DNA of 64,000 nucleotides from Ancylomarina subtilis. Lineage in GTDB: Bacteria > Bacteroidota > Bacteroidia > Bacteroidales > Marinifilaceae. How positions within the stretch are numbered: position 1 is the stretch's first letter; each line of letters starts with the position of its first letter. Location of the stretch: assembly GCF_004217115.1 (NCBI RefSeq), contig NZ_SHKN01000001.1, positions 1-64,000 of the forward strand. The letters run 5' to 3'. The notes below the pieces were generated by a model, which did not search any database, had not been told where the DNA came from, and saw only the letters and a program-made list of their open reading frames with translations. Positions 43,616-52,141 of this stretch are shown piece by piece. Both the position numbers and the translations under genes were made by a program.

Positions 43616-45259
43616 CTAGTAGTATAAAAAACGTTTGATCTTATGTGTTGCTGTTTTTTGGAAAGGATGTGTCTGAGCGATCACCATCTGGACCTGTGAA
43701 AACTTGTTGACTCTAGCATTTACATATTCATGCAGCTCCTTCATCAATTCATCAATTTGTTGATCGACGTAATTTTCCACATCTTTTTTAAGTGTTTTGT
43801 ATTGTTGTTCCAGCTCTTCGTAATTGAAGTGAACCATAGCAACCAATTTCCCTTTTTTCTCGATAACAACAGATTCAACTACATGTTTGAAATTGTTGAT
43901 GACCGACTCAATTTCTTCAGGATAAATGTTTTCACCACTGGCTCCTACAATCATATTTTTTAGTCGACTCTCAATATAGAGGTAATTGTTTTGGTCCATT
44001 CTTGCCAAGTCACCGGTTCTAAACCAACCATCCTCAGTCATAACTTCTTTGGTTTTTTCGGGATCTTTAAAGTAACCCAACATCACATTATCACCTTTGG
44101 CCCAAACTTCTCCAATTTGAGTATGAGGATCAGGATTATGGATCTTCAGTTCAATTCCAGCCAAAGCAGGGCCTGTAGATCTGTATTGGGTATGTGCAAC
44201 TCCAATACCTGCAAGCAGAGGAGAGGTTTCAGTCAGCCCATAACCAATGGCGTAAGGAAACTTAGCTTCACGTAAAAATTGTTCGATTTTGTCGCCCAAT
44301 TTTGCTCCGCCAATACCAAAGAAAGTCAGTTCGCCACCAAAGGTTTCCATTAATTTTTTTCCAGCTATGGCATTCAGCCTTTTTCGGAAAAATGGAATCT
44401 TATAAAGATTTCGAGTGATGGCTTTCCCATTGATTGTAGGCAGTATTTTACCCTTATAAATTTTCTCAATAATCAGAGGAACTGAAAACATGATCGTTGG
44501 TTTGACCTCCTTTAAGGCAGATATCAACAATGATGGAACAGGTGCTTTCCCCAGATAATAAATGCAGGAACCCGCTAACATGGGAATGATAAATCCCAAG
44601 GTGTTTTCGTAGGTATGCGATAGGGGCAAAATGGATAGGAAACGATCGGTTTCATCGATGGGATGAAGCTGTCGGGCACTTGTCGCATTTGAACAAATGT
44701 TTTTGTGCGAAAGCATCACACCCTTTGAACTGCCTGTTGTGCCTGATGTGTAAATGATAGCTGCCATATCATCTTCTGCAACTTGATAGGTTTTATCCGG
44801 AGTAGCAGAGGCATCATACTGAGCTGTATTATTGTTGGCGTTGATTAGTTCAAAGTTTTCAACAGCAATAGTGTAATCAAGAGTGTCAATATTCAAGTCC
44901 TTAATTTTTGCAAATAGAGCTTTTGACACAACGATTGCTTTCGATTCAGAATGCTTTAAAATGTTTTCAATTTCCATGACCGAAAAATCGGGCAGAATGG
45001 GAACAACAACAGCCCCCATAAAAGTGGTGGCATAATAGGTAATCCCCCAGTTGGGCATATTGCTGCTTAAAATCGCAACTTTGTCCCCCGGTTTAATTCC
45101 TAGCTTTTCGTAAAAAGCAATAAGGGTTTGTATTTTTGAGTTGACTTCTTTGTAGGTAATAGGTGACTGTCCTACAAGTGCCATGGCATTTGAGGAGCCA
45201 AACTTTGCAACTGTTTCCGAAAAAAGTGAAGGAAACGTTAAGTTATTATATGGTTTCAT
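43616..45259 (-). CDS. long-chain acyl-CoA synthetase (AMP-forming)
   Basis: 547 residues. AMP-binding signature IIYTSGTTGSSKGVMLSHKN near residue 167, followed by ILPLSHTYENTLGFIIPM, GYGLTETSPLLAG, and the hinge GWFRTGDLARMD. The C-terminal lysine region reads HPFQKTATHKIKRF. It activates fatty acids to acyl-CoA at the membrane. No signal peptide. Monocistronic by position. Confidence 0.9.
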   Translation of the reverse strand: MKPYNNLTFPSLFSETVAKFGSSNAMALVGQSPITYKEVNSKIQTLIAFYEKLGIKPGDKVAILSSNMPNWGITYYATTFMGAVVVPILPDFSVMEIENILKHSESKAIVVSKALFAKIKDLNIDTLDYTIAVENFELINANNNTAQYDASATPDKTYQVAEDDMAAIIYTSGTTGSSKGVMLSHKNICSNATSARQLHPIDETDRFLSILPLSHTYENTLGFIIPMLAGSCIYYLGKAPVPSLLISALKEVKPTIMFSVPLIIEKIYKGKILPTINGKAITRNLYKIPFFRKRLNAIAGKKLMETFGGELTFFGIGGAKLGDKIEQFLREAKFPYAIGYGLTETSPLLAGIGVAHTQYRSTGPALAGIELKIHNPDPHTQIGEVWAKGDNVMLGYFKDPEKTKEVMTEDGWFRTGDLARMDQNNYLYIESRLKNMIVGASGENIYPEEIESVINNFKHVVESVVIEKKGKLVAMVHFNYEELEQQYKTLKKDVENYVDQQIDELMKELHEYVNARVNKFSQVQMVIAQTHPFQKTATHKIKRFLYY

Positions 45260-45648
45260 TATGCTTGATTTTTAAAGGTGTTGTGTGGCTTGGTAGGCCT
45301 TCTAATGCACAAACACAGCCTGCAATTTAATGAATTTTTGAGATACCTTGTCATTTTACCCAGTTTGCTTTTATCTGGAAATGAGGATAATCTTCAAAAA
45401 AACAGATGATGAATGCATAACCCGTTTATACATATGTTGTTCCAGATGCTTTTATGATGTGATGTATGCTTGTTTTTATTATCGAAATAAATCTATAAAT
45501 AAGGCGTTTTAGAGCTCTTATACAGTGACTCGTTCACATATTTTAGTTTTCATATTAATTATGCGATATAAAAATATCTGTTATTTAACGCAACCTATTT
45601 CATCGATTTACGTCTACATTATGCAGTTAAAAGTGAAATAGTCTTCTA
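45260..45648. other. 389-base gene-free interval
   Basis: Divergent promoter region between the acyl-CoA synthetase (minus) and a small lipoprotein gene (plus). No ORF of credible composition, no clear RNA fold and no repeat was found. It should contain two promoters, but I could not pick out a convincing TAnnTTTG on either strand. Confidence 0.5.
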
Positions 45649-46044
45649 ATGAAAAAATTACTAACAGTTTTTATCTTGATGTGTTTCTTTACATCCTGTT
45701 CTGATAAGGATGAGAGCCGTTTGGTTGTATCTGAACTGGTCAGCCGTTGGAAGTGGGTGGAATCATCAGGTGGAATTGATGGCAGAACTGAAACACCGGA
45801 GTCTACAGGCAAAGAAATTACTTTGATCTTTTCTCTAAATACTTATCAGCAATACGTAAATGACGAACTGGAACTTGAAATGACTTATCATTTGGAGGAA
45901 GCTGAGTCTATGATTTTTGGTGAAAAAAGGTTGATGATTGTTTACGAGAATGGACGGAGACAATCTTTTGACCGCTGCGATGGCAAGTTGATCTTATACG
46001 ATGAGTGTTTTGATTGTTTTACCAGTACCTATATTAGGTTTTAG
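45649..46044 (+). CDS. small lipoprotein, lipocalin-like
   Basis: 131 residues. Lipoprotein signal MKKLLTVFILMCFFTSC, lipid Cys17. The mature part LVSRWKWVESSGGIDGRTETPESTG and LIFSLNTYQQYVNDE resembles the short lipocalin-like domains that are frequent in Bacteroidota. Cys in RCDGKLILYDECFDCF could form disulfides. Ligand unknown. Ended by a hairpin at 46103. Confidence 0.6.
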   Translation: MKKLLTVFILMCFFTSCSDKDESRLVVSELVSRWKWVESSGGIDGRTETPESTGKEITLIFSLNTYQQYVNDELELEMTYHLEEAESMIFGEKRLMIVYENGRRQSFDRCDGKLILYDECFDCFTSTYIRF

Positions 46045-46102
46045 GTGTTTCATGAACTTAACAAACAAAACAGCCTTATTATATGCTTTCTTTGTATAAT
46101 CT

Positions 46103-46139
46103 AAGACGTCTGTACTTAAAAGTTTAGGCGTCTTTTTTA
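46103..46139 (+). terminator. terminator of the small lipoprotein gene
   Basis: AAGACGTC pairs with GGCGTCTT (one G-U) around a 15-base loop, followed by TTTTTAT. Confidence 0.65.
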
Positions 46140-46238
46140 TGCCTAAAAATCAAATTCAAATTTCAATTCTTCAGACATCTAAAATTCCATTTTTTAATTT
46201 GGAAAATACGTATGTTTGTACTCAAATTTAGATATACA

Positions 46239-46682
46239 ATGAGATATTTTTTGATGTTATTGGCCCTGATTGCGGGTTGTTTATTACCTGTTCAAGCAAG
46301 TATAAATGCTAAATTGGGATCTTTTTTGAAAGCCCCTCTTATGGCAGCCCTGGTCAATTTTATGGTGGGTGGTTTTATATTACTGATGGTTATCATTGGA
46401 ACAAGAACTCCTAATAATATCATGCAGGCTGTAAAAGAAGCACCTGTTTATTCCTGGATTGGCGGTCTGATGGGCTGTATTTACGTAAGTTCTATCATAT
46501 TTCTGGTTCCCCGATTGGGCGCAGCCCTGAGCTTTGGTTTGATTGTTGCCGGACAGCTGGTCTTTTCTATGATATTAGATCATTATGGCTTATTTGGCGT
46601 TCCTGTTCAACCTGTAAACTGGGGGCGTATTCTTGGTATTCTTCTCATATTTGCTGGCATATTTCTGATTCAAAAGTTTTAA
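46239..46682 (+). CDS. DMT-type membrane protein (YdcZ/DUF606 family)
   Basis: 147 residues from ATG 46239; an in-frame ATG nine codons earlier would place a basic stretch before the first helix. Four to five transmembrane helices (LMLLALIAGCLLPVQASIN, LMAALVNFMVGGFILLMVII, YSWIGGLMGCIYVSSIIFLV, ALSFGLIVAGQLVFSMIL, RILGILLIFAGIFLIQ) match the short DMT proteins of this family. Function unproven, possibly small-molecule export. Single gene. Confidence 0.75.
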   Translation: MRYFLMLLALIAGCLLPVQASINAKLGSFLKAPLMAALVNFMVGGFILLMVIIGTRTPNNIMQAVKEAPVYSWIGGLMGCIYVSSIIFLVPRLGAALSFGLIVAGQLVFSMILDHYGLFGVPVQPVNWGRILGILLIFAGIFLIQKF

Positions 46683-46824
46683 TTGTATTGGTTCTACTTC
46701 AACAAATTTAGATTGATCTATTTATCTTGAAAATAGTCTGTCTAAATTTTTTCGTTTCCAGAATTCAGTTAGGTTTGTTCAAAACTAAAAATTATACAGC
46801 GTTTATTCAGGAATATCGATGTCT

Positions 46825-46832
46825 TATATTTG
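46825..46832 (+). promoter_or_regulatory. candidate -7 promoter element for the histidine kinase gene
   Basis: TATATTTG fits TAnnTTTG and lies 88 bases before the histidine-kinase start codon, in an otherwise empty 237-base interval. Confidence 0.4.
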
Positions 46833-46919
46833 CCCTATTGGCAGGTGAAATTCTAGTTGAACTTTGGTCGTTTCTTTTTATATTAGTTATATTAAAAGCT
46901 TAATCCACTTCTACACGAT

Positions 46920-48755
46920 ATGATCTCTAGATTAATCAAACACCTTTCTGAAAGTATTGATAAAGGCCGGTTTACAACTGCTCTGAATACAGTCCTTGTT
47001 TTTATTCCCGTTTTTTCAATTATTTTAATTGTGACAACACTTATTTTGAGGACACAAGAAAAGATGGAACTGAAATTGGTCAGGAATGCTGAGGAGAGTA
47101 TTGTTGATACCAAGTTTAAAAGTGTTGAGTCAGCAATAAATCATGTTATCAATGATTTATTTATCCTTAAATCAGAGACACATATACAGGAATTTTTGGC
47201 TGATGCTGAACCTGACATTATAGAGGATTTATCTCAGGATATGCTTAATATCGTTAAGTATAAAAAAATATACGATCAAGTTCGTTTATTGGATGAGAAT
47301 GGTATGGAGATCATTCGGGTAAACTACAATAAGGGAAATCCGACTATTGTTTCTAAAGAGAATTTGCAAAGTAAAAGCAACCGCTATTATTTTACTGAGG
47401 CAATTTGCTTGAGTGAGAATGAGGTTTTTATTTCACCACTTGATTTAAATATTGAGAATAATCAGATAGAACAGCCACTTAAACCCATGATTCGCGTTGC
47501 AACTCCTGTTTTTGATCAGGCAGGAGTTAAACGTGGGATTTTGTTATTCAATTTCTTTGGGCAAACAATCTTGGATGCTTTTGATAACTATTCAGATTTA
47601 ATGGTTAACAACAAGCTAATGTTGTTGAATGCAGAAGGCTACTGGTTGAAAGGGGAATCAGCTCAGAATGAGTGGGGCTTTATGTATGAGGATAGAAAGG
47701 ATATCAAATTTTCAAATCTGTATAAGGATGCCTGGAATAAGATAATGAGCAAAGAGTCTTTTCAGTTTGAAAATAATGATGGCTTATTTACATTTCAAAC
47801 CATATATCCCTTAATGGGAGGACTAAAAAACGATAGTTCGGAAAAAACATTTGTGTCCAATGAATCAGACTTGCTTTCAAAAAGCTATTATTGGAAAATT
47901 GTTTCTTATGTTCCTTCTGAAATTCTTTATGCCAAGCAAAATAAACGTCGTATCTACGTTGCTTTTTTATTGGTTATAATTTCCGCAAGTCTGTTTTTAA
48001 TATCATGGAAATTGGCAAAGGTTAAAGCATCCAGAAAAAAGGCTCTGCAGTTACTGAAAGTAAATAACGATACAAAAGATAAGTTTTTTTCTATAGTTGC
48101 TCATGATTTAAAAGGTCCTTTTAATGCCTTGTTGGGTTTTAGTGATTTGTTGATGAGTGAAGTAAGAGAAGAAGAAAACTCAAGTATTAATGAGTATAGT
48201 ACAATAATTCATTCAACTCTGAAGAATACCTATGATTTTCTAATCAATTTATTGGATTGGTCAAGGTCGCAGACAAACGGAATTGAATATGAGCCCGAAG
48301 TGTTCTTTTTATCTGACTTAGTCGATGAAATATTTGCCTTACTTAAACTCCAGGCCGATAAAAAGGAGATCCGGATGGAGAACATCGTTTCGGATCAATT
48401 AAAGATTGTAGCAGATAAAAATATTTTAAGTGCCGTCATTCGAAATATTGTAACCAATGCTCTAAAATACAGTAATAGTGGAGATGCTGTTAAAGTTTCA
48501 GCATCAATTAAAAATCATCGCTTATTCTGCTCAATTTCCGATAATGGTGTTGGAATTGATAATGAAACCATTGATAAACTCTTCCATTTGGATTCTAACA
48601 GAAGTACATTAGGAACAGATAATGAAAAAGGGACAGGGCTGGGTTTAATTCTTTGTAGGGAACTTATAGAAAAGCACAATGGTCTAATTGGTGTTGAAAG
48701 TGAAATCGGTAAGGGCTCTAACTTTTGGTTTGATATTCCTCAGCCTATTAAATAA
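46920..48755 (+). CDS. orphan sensor histidine kinase with periplasmic sensor domain
   Basis: 611 residues. Two membrane helices (about 25-45, LVFIPVFSIILIVTTLIL, and 340-360, YVAFLLVIISASLFLISW) enclose a ~290-residue periplasmic domain resembling the double-Cache sensors (LLDENGMEIIRVNYNKG, RVATPVFDQAGVKRGILLFNFFG). Cytoplasmic kinase: H-box FSIVAHDLKGPFNALLGFSD with His395, N-box IVTNALKYS, G1 DNGVGI, G2 GTGLGL. No response regulator gene adjoins it, so its partner is elsewhere. Ligand unknown. Confidence 0.88.
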   Translation: MISRLIKHLSESIDKGRFTTALNTVLVFIPVFSIILIVTTLILRTQEKMELKLVRNAEESIVDTKFKSVESAINHVINDLFILKSETHIQEFLADAEPDIIEDLSQDMLNIVKYKKIYDQVRLLDENGMEIIRVNYNKGNPTIVSKENLQSKSNRYYFTEAICLSENEVFISPLDLNIENNQIEQPLKPMIRVATPVFDQAGVKRGILLFNFFGQTILDAFDNYSDLMVNNKLMLLNAEGYWLKGESAQNEWGFMYEDRKDIKFSNLYKDAWNKIMSKESFQFENNDGLFTFQTIYPLMGGLKNDSSEKTFVSNESDLLSKSYYWKIVSYVPSEILYAKQNKRRIYVAFLLVIISASLFLISWKLAKVKASRKKALQLLKVNNDTKDKFFSIVAHDLKGPFNALLGFSDLLMSEVREEENSSINEYSTIIHSTLKNTYDFLINLLDWSRSQTNGIEYEPEVFFLSDLVDEIFALLKLQADKKEIRMENIVSDQLKIVADKNILSAVIRNIVTNALKYSNSGDAVKVSASIKNHRLFCSISDNGVGIDNETIDKLFHLDSNRSTLGTDNEKGTGLGLILCRELIEKHNGLIGVESEIGKGSNFWFDIPQPIK

Positions 48756-49037
48756 GTAGCTCAGTTATTGATCGAAAATGTGTTTTGAAACCACCAACGC
48801 CACAAAATCCAACTTAAGGAATAATCCCCCAATATAAGTATGATAGAACTCGAAGGCTTTTGTTTTATAAAATAACGATATATACTGTTTTGTATTGAAA
48901 TTACAATACAGGCTTGCTGTTGTTGAAATTCATGAGGTTGAGTCTTGTGTGTAACACAAAAAAGAAGAGGATTTAACGGCATTGTATCATATGAATGAAA
49001 ATTCGTTTATTTTTGTTCTACTAAAAATGAATAATAT

Positions 49038-49859
49038 ATGAATATGGAAATAGATTGGTTATTAGATTATAATCCTGTGTTACTGGCATTGGGAGCAACG
49101 CTTTTTACCTGGTTTGTAACAGCATTAGGTTCTGCAATGGTTTTCTTTTTCAAATCGATTAATAAGAAAGTCCTAAATTCGATGCTGGGTTTTGCTGCCG
49201 GCGTCATGATTGCAGCCAGTTTTTGGTCTTTGCTTAAGCCAGCTATTGAAATGTCTGAAGCTAATGGTACGACATCATGGATGCCTGCAGTGGTCGGATT
49301 TTTAGCAGGGGGTGCATTTTTGTTTATGGTGGATAAGATTTTACCCCATTTGCATATGGGTTTATCAACAGATAAAGCAGAGGGGATTAAAACTACCTGG
49401 CAAAGAAGTGTATTACTTGTACTTGCCATTACCTTGCATAATATTCCGGAAGGTTTAGCCGTTGGTGTTGCATTTGGAGCGCTAGCCAATAACCCGGATG
49501 CGGGTATGCTCGCAGGGGCGATTGTTTTAGCTATAGGAATTGGTTTGCAAAACTTTCCTGAGGGAGCTGCCGTTTCAATTCCTTTGCGACGAGAAGGATT
49601 TTCAAGATTAAAAGCCTTTAATTATGGGCAACTTTCGGGTATTGTTGAACCCATTGCAGGTGTTATAGGTGCGTATTTGGTATTGACAATAACGCCTTTG
49701 TTGCCTTATGCGCTTTCGTTTGCGGCAGGAGCCATGATTTTTGTAGTTGTTGAGGAATTGATACCTGAATCTCAAACGGGAAATGAGACCGATTTATCTA
49801 CAATTGGAGCCATGCTTGGTTTTGCAACAATGATGTTTTTAGATGTTGCTTTGGGGTAA
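49038..49859 (+). CDS. ZIP family divalent metal transporter
   Basis: 273 residues, eight predicted helices. The metal-site helices carry HNIPEGLAVGVAFG (~147-160) and QNFPEGAAVSIPLR (~178-191), both hallmark ZIP motifs, and the later VVEELIPESQ. Likely uptake of zinc or iron into the cytoplasm. A GAAxVFF-type first helix LGSAMVFFFKSINKK is present. Terminated at 49909. Confidence 0.92.
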   Translation: MNMEIDWLLDYNPVLLALGATLFTWFVTALGSAMVFFFKSINKKVLNSMLGFAAGVMIAASFWSLLKPAIEMSEANGTTSWMPAVVGFLAGGAFLFMVDKILPHLHMGLSTDKAEGIKTTWQRSVLLVLAITLHNIPEGLAVGVAFGALANNPDAGMLAGAIVLAIGIGLQNFPEGAAVSIPLRREGFSRLKAFNYGQLSGIVEPIAGVIGAYLVLTITPLLPYALSFAAGAMIFVVVEELIPESQTGNETDLSTIGAMLGFATMMFLDVALG

Positions 49860-49908
49860 TCGTTATACGATGTTACTATCTTGACGCTTCATTAAGGAGA
49901 TATATTCT

Positions 49909-49948
49909 AAGACCTAATCGAATAAAATACGATTAGGTCTTTTTTTTG
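49909..49948 (+). terminator. terminator of the ZIP transporter gene
   Basis: AAGACCTAATCG pairs with CGATTAGGTCTT around nine bases, then a run of T. Confidence 0.85.
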
Positions 49949-50021
49949 CTTTTCATTTTATAGATTGAATAGATTTGTCTATTTTGAAGGATCATTTTGA
50001 TTATCAGATAATATTGAAACT

Positions 50022-50483
50022 ATGAAAGGCATACAAGATTATTATCCCGATCATTTCGGACAGTGCTATGGTTGTGGACGTTTAAATGAACATGGCTATC
50101 AATTGAAAACAGCTTGGGATGGGGATGAAACACTTACTCGATTTACACCAGCGGCCTATCATACTGCAATCCCTGGTTCGGTATATGGTGGTTTGTTGGC
50201 ATCTTTAATTGACTGTCATGGTACGGGATCAGCTGCCTTAGCTCTTGCAAAAGAGAAAGGTATTCAATTGAAAGATTTTAATGCGCCACGCTGTGTCACC
50301 GGATCACTTCAGGTCTCATACAATAAGCCAACGCCTATAGATAGTACGCTTGAGATTCGGGGAATCATTAAGGAAGTGAAAGGGAAAAAAGTGGTGGTTG
50401 AAATTCGTTTGTTATCAAAGGGGGAAATTTGTGTGACGGGGGAGGTGATTGCCATTCAGGTACCCGATGATTTTGGAAAATGA
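50022..50483 (+). CDS. hot-dog fold thioesterase (PaaI-like)
   Basis: 153 residues. The N-terminus CYGCGRLNEHGYQLK contains a Cys pair common in this subgroup. The catalytic-type segment GSVYGGLLASLIDCHGTGSAALAL matches HGGxxxxLxDxxxG, with CVTGSLQVSYNKPTPIDSTLEIRG after it. Likely hydrolyses small or aromatic acyl-CoA thioesters. Single gene, terminated at 50503. Confidence 0.85.
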   Translation: MKGIQDYYPDHFGQCYGCGRLNEHGYQLKTAWDGDETLTRFTPAAYHTAIPGSVYGGLLASLIDCHGTGSAALALAKEKGIQLKDFNAPRCVTGSLQVSYNKPTPIDSTLEIRGIIKEVKGKKVVVEIRLLSKGEICVTGEVIAIQVPDDFGK

Positions 50484-50502
50484 TTATGTGTATATTCAAA
50501 AA

Positions 50503-50538
50503 TAGAGAGGCCTTACTGAACTGTATGGCCTCTTTTTT
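50503..50538 (+). terminator. terminator of the thioesterase gene
   Basis: AGAGGCC pairs with GGCCTCT around a loop of about 14 bases, then TTTTTA. Confidence 0.7.
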
Positions 50539-50545
50539 ATATGCA

Positions 50546-51127
50546 TTATGTGGTTTTGGGTTTTGCTTTTTTTTGAGGATACTTACCCGGTAAAATAACA
50601 TTGAGTAACTTTTTGCCAATCAGACCTAAAATAACAGCAAAGGTTAATCCCAAAGAACTTAATAGAAGAAATATTACTTTCTGATCTGCCATATTTTTCA
50701 TGAAGAAAAGCAAGATTGATATAAGAATAATTAAGCCGCCAAAGATGAGTTTATTTCTTAGTAAAGGCGGTTTAAGACTTTTAAAACGGGTTATCCCATC
50801 GATCATGCCTGTGACAAAAGCAAGTAGCATACATAAGGGGAGTAGTGTGATACAAAACTTAATGACGACAGCTGATTCGTTATAATAGAAATCTGGAAAA
50901 AGTATTTGGTTGACTAGTAAAAGCGGAATAAGTGCCATAAAACTTTGTGAGAGGTGAATGGCAATGGGATGCAAATCTAAATTAAGAATCATTAAGCGGT
51001 TTAAAGAGACTTTTTCCCGATAGGGTTCAAAGACTTTGTGGGGTAGGCCGCAGGCAGGACACACATCACCCAGCTTGTCTTTTTCCATGACATAACCACA
51101 GGGGCGACAACGTACGAGTTCTTTCAT
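50546..51127 (-). CDS. membrane protein with rubredoxin-like zinc ribbon
   Basis: 193 residues. N-terminal CRPCGYVMEKDKLGDVCPACGLPHKVFEPY is a rubredoxin-like metal-binding ribbon (two CxxC pairs, residues 7-25). Four to five membrane helices follow (about 45-175), with an HPIAIHLSQSF start reminiscent of DUF2231. Possibly a redox-linked membrane protein. Converges on the thioesterase gene. Confidence 0.65.
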   Translation of the reverse strand: MKELVRCRPCGYVMEKDKLGDVCPACGLPHKVFEPYREKVSLNRLMILNLDLHPIAIHLSQSFMALIPLLLVNQILFPDFYYNESAVVIKFCITLLPLCMLLAFVTGMIDGITRFKSLKPPLLRNKLIFGGLIILISILLFFMKNMADQKVIFLLLSSLGLTFAVILGLIGKKLLNVILPGKYPQKKAKPKTT

Positions 51128-51276
51128 AAATCAGGTGTTTTGTTTACAAGTATAAGATATGATAAATTGTTTAATTATAGAAGTTTATCTGTTTTTATGT
51201 CTACTTGTTGTGTCAGAATTATTTAACTTTAGAAAAGCTATTTTTTATAAGTGAACTCGTTTAAAATGAAATTCAG

Positions 51277-51990
51277 ATGAAGAAAGCGATTATAATTGGT
51301 GCAACTTCGGGGATAGGTAAGGAACTTGTTAAGTTATTTATTGGCAACAATTATAAGGTTGGCCTAACGGGTTTAGAGAGAAATGGTGAGGAGGAATTAC
51401 AACGACAATATCCCGGGCGTTTGGATCTCAGGTATTTCGATTGTACAAAAGATAAAAATTCTGAAATAATTAAGGAATTGGTTGTGTCATTGGGCGGATT
51501 GGATGTGTTGATTTTTAGTGCAGGTATTGGGCATTTGAATCATAATCCGAGTTTTGAAGAGGAAAATCATGCCAATAAATTAAATGTGCTGGCTTTTACT
51601 GAGATCGCCAATTGGACTTATCGCTTTTTTGAAAAACAGGGTAAGGGTCATTTTGTGGCTATCAGTTCGATAGCTGGATTGCGCGGATACAGAGTTGCGC
51701 CTGCTTATCATGCTGCAAAATCCTATCAAATAAGTTATTTGGAGGCCTTAAAACAAAAAGCTCACCAGTCAGGCAAACCTATATTTATAACGGATATTCG
51801 CCCTGGTTTTGTTGATACCGGATTGTCGGATACGAAAAGAAAATTTTGGATTGCTACAAAAGAAAAGGCTGCAAGGCAGATTTATGACATAATCAAAAGG
51901 CGAAAGCCAACAGGATATGTTACAAAACGTTGGCAGATTGTTGCCGTTATCATGATGCTCTTGCCAAGTTGGCTTCTTAAACGAATGTGA
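51277..51990 (+). CDS. short-chain dehydrogenase/reductase
   Basis: 237 residues. Cofactor motif GATSGIGKELVKLF at 8-21, DVLIFSAGIGHLN, catalytic Ser in ISSIAGLRG, Tyr/Lys in APAYHAAKSYQIS, and the PGFVDTG loop. The C-terminus carries a hydrophobic stretch (IVAVIMMLLPSWLLK) that may anchor it to the membrane. Substrate unknown. Single gene. Confidence 0.88.
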   Translation: MKKAIIIGATSGIGKELVKLFIGNNYKVGLTGLERNGEEELQRQYPGRLDLRYFDCTKDKNSEIIKELVVSLGGLDVLIFSAGIGHLNHNPSFEEENHANKLNVLAFTEIANWTYRFFEKQGKGHFVAISSIAGLRGYRVAPAYHAAKSYQISYLEALKQKAHQSGKPIFITDIRPGFVDTGLSDTKRKFWIATKEKAARQIYDIIKRRKPTGYVTKRWQIVAVIMMLLPSWLLKRM

Positions 51991-52074
51991 AAAAATAAGG
52001 ATGACTGACCTGCACTGATCAATATTACTAAGGTTAATTAACTTTATTCTTTTCATAGACGTAAAAGGATTTTG

Positions 52075-52082
52075 TAGTTTTG
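52075..52082 (+). promoter_or_regulatory. candidate -7 element for the tricorn-like protease gene
   Basis: TAGTTTTG, matching TAnnTTTG, 60 bases before the start codon. A T-rich stretch at 52050-52055 is at the right distance for the upstream element. Confidence 0.45.
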
Positions 52083-52141
52083 ATGTTTAACTGTGACGAA
52101 TCACAAACTGATTATTATTTAACACAAACACAATTAATACA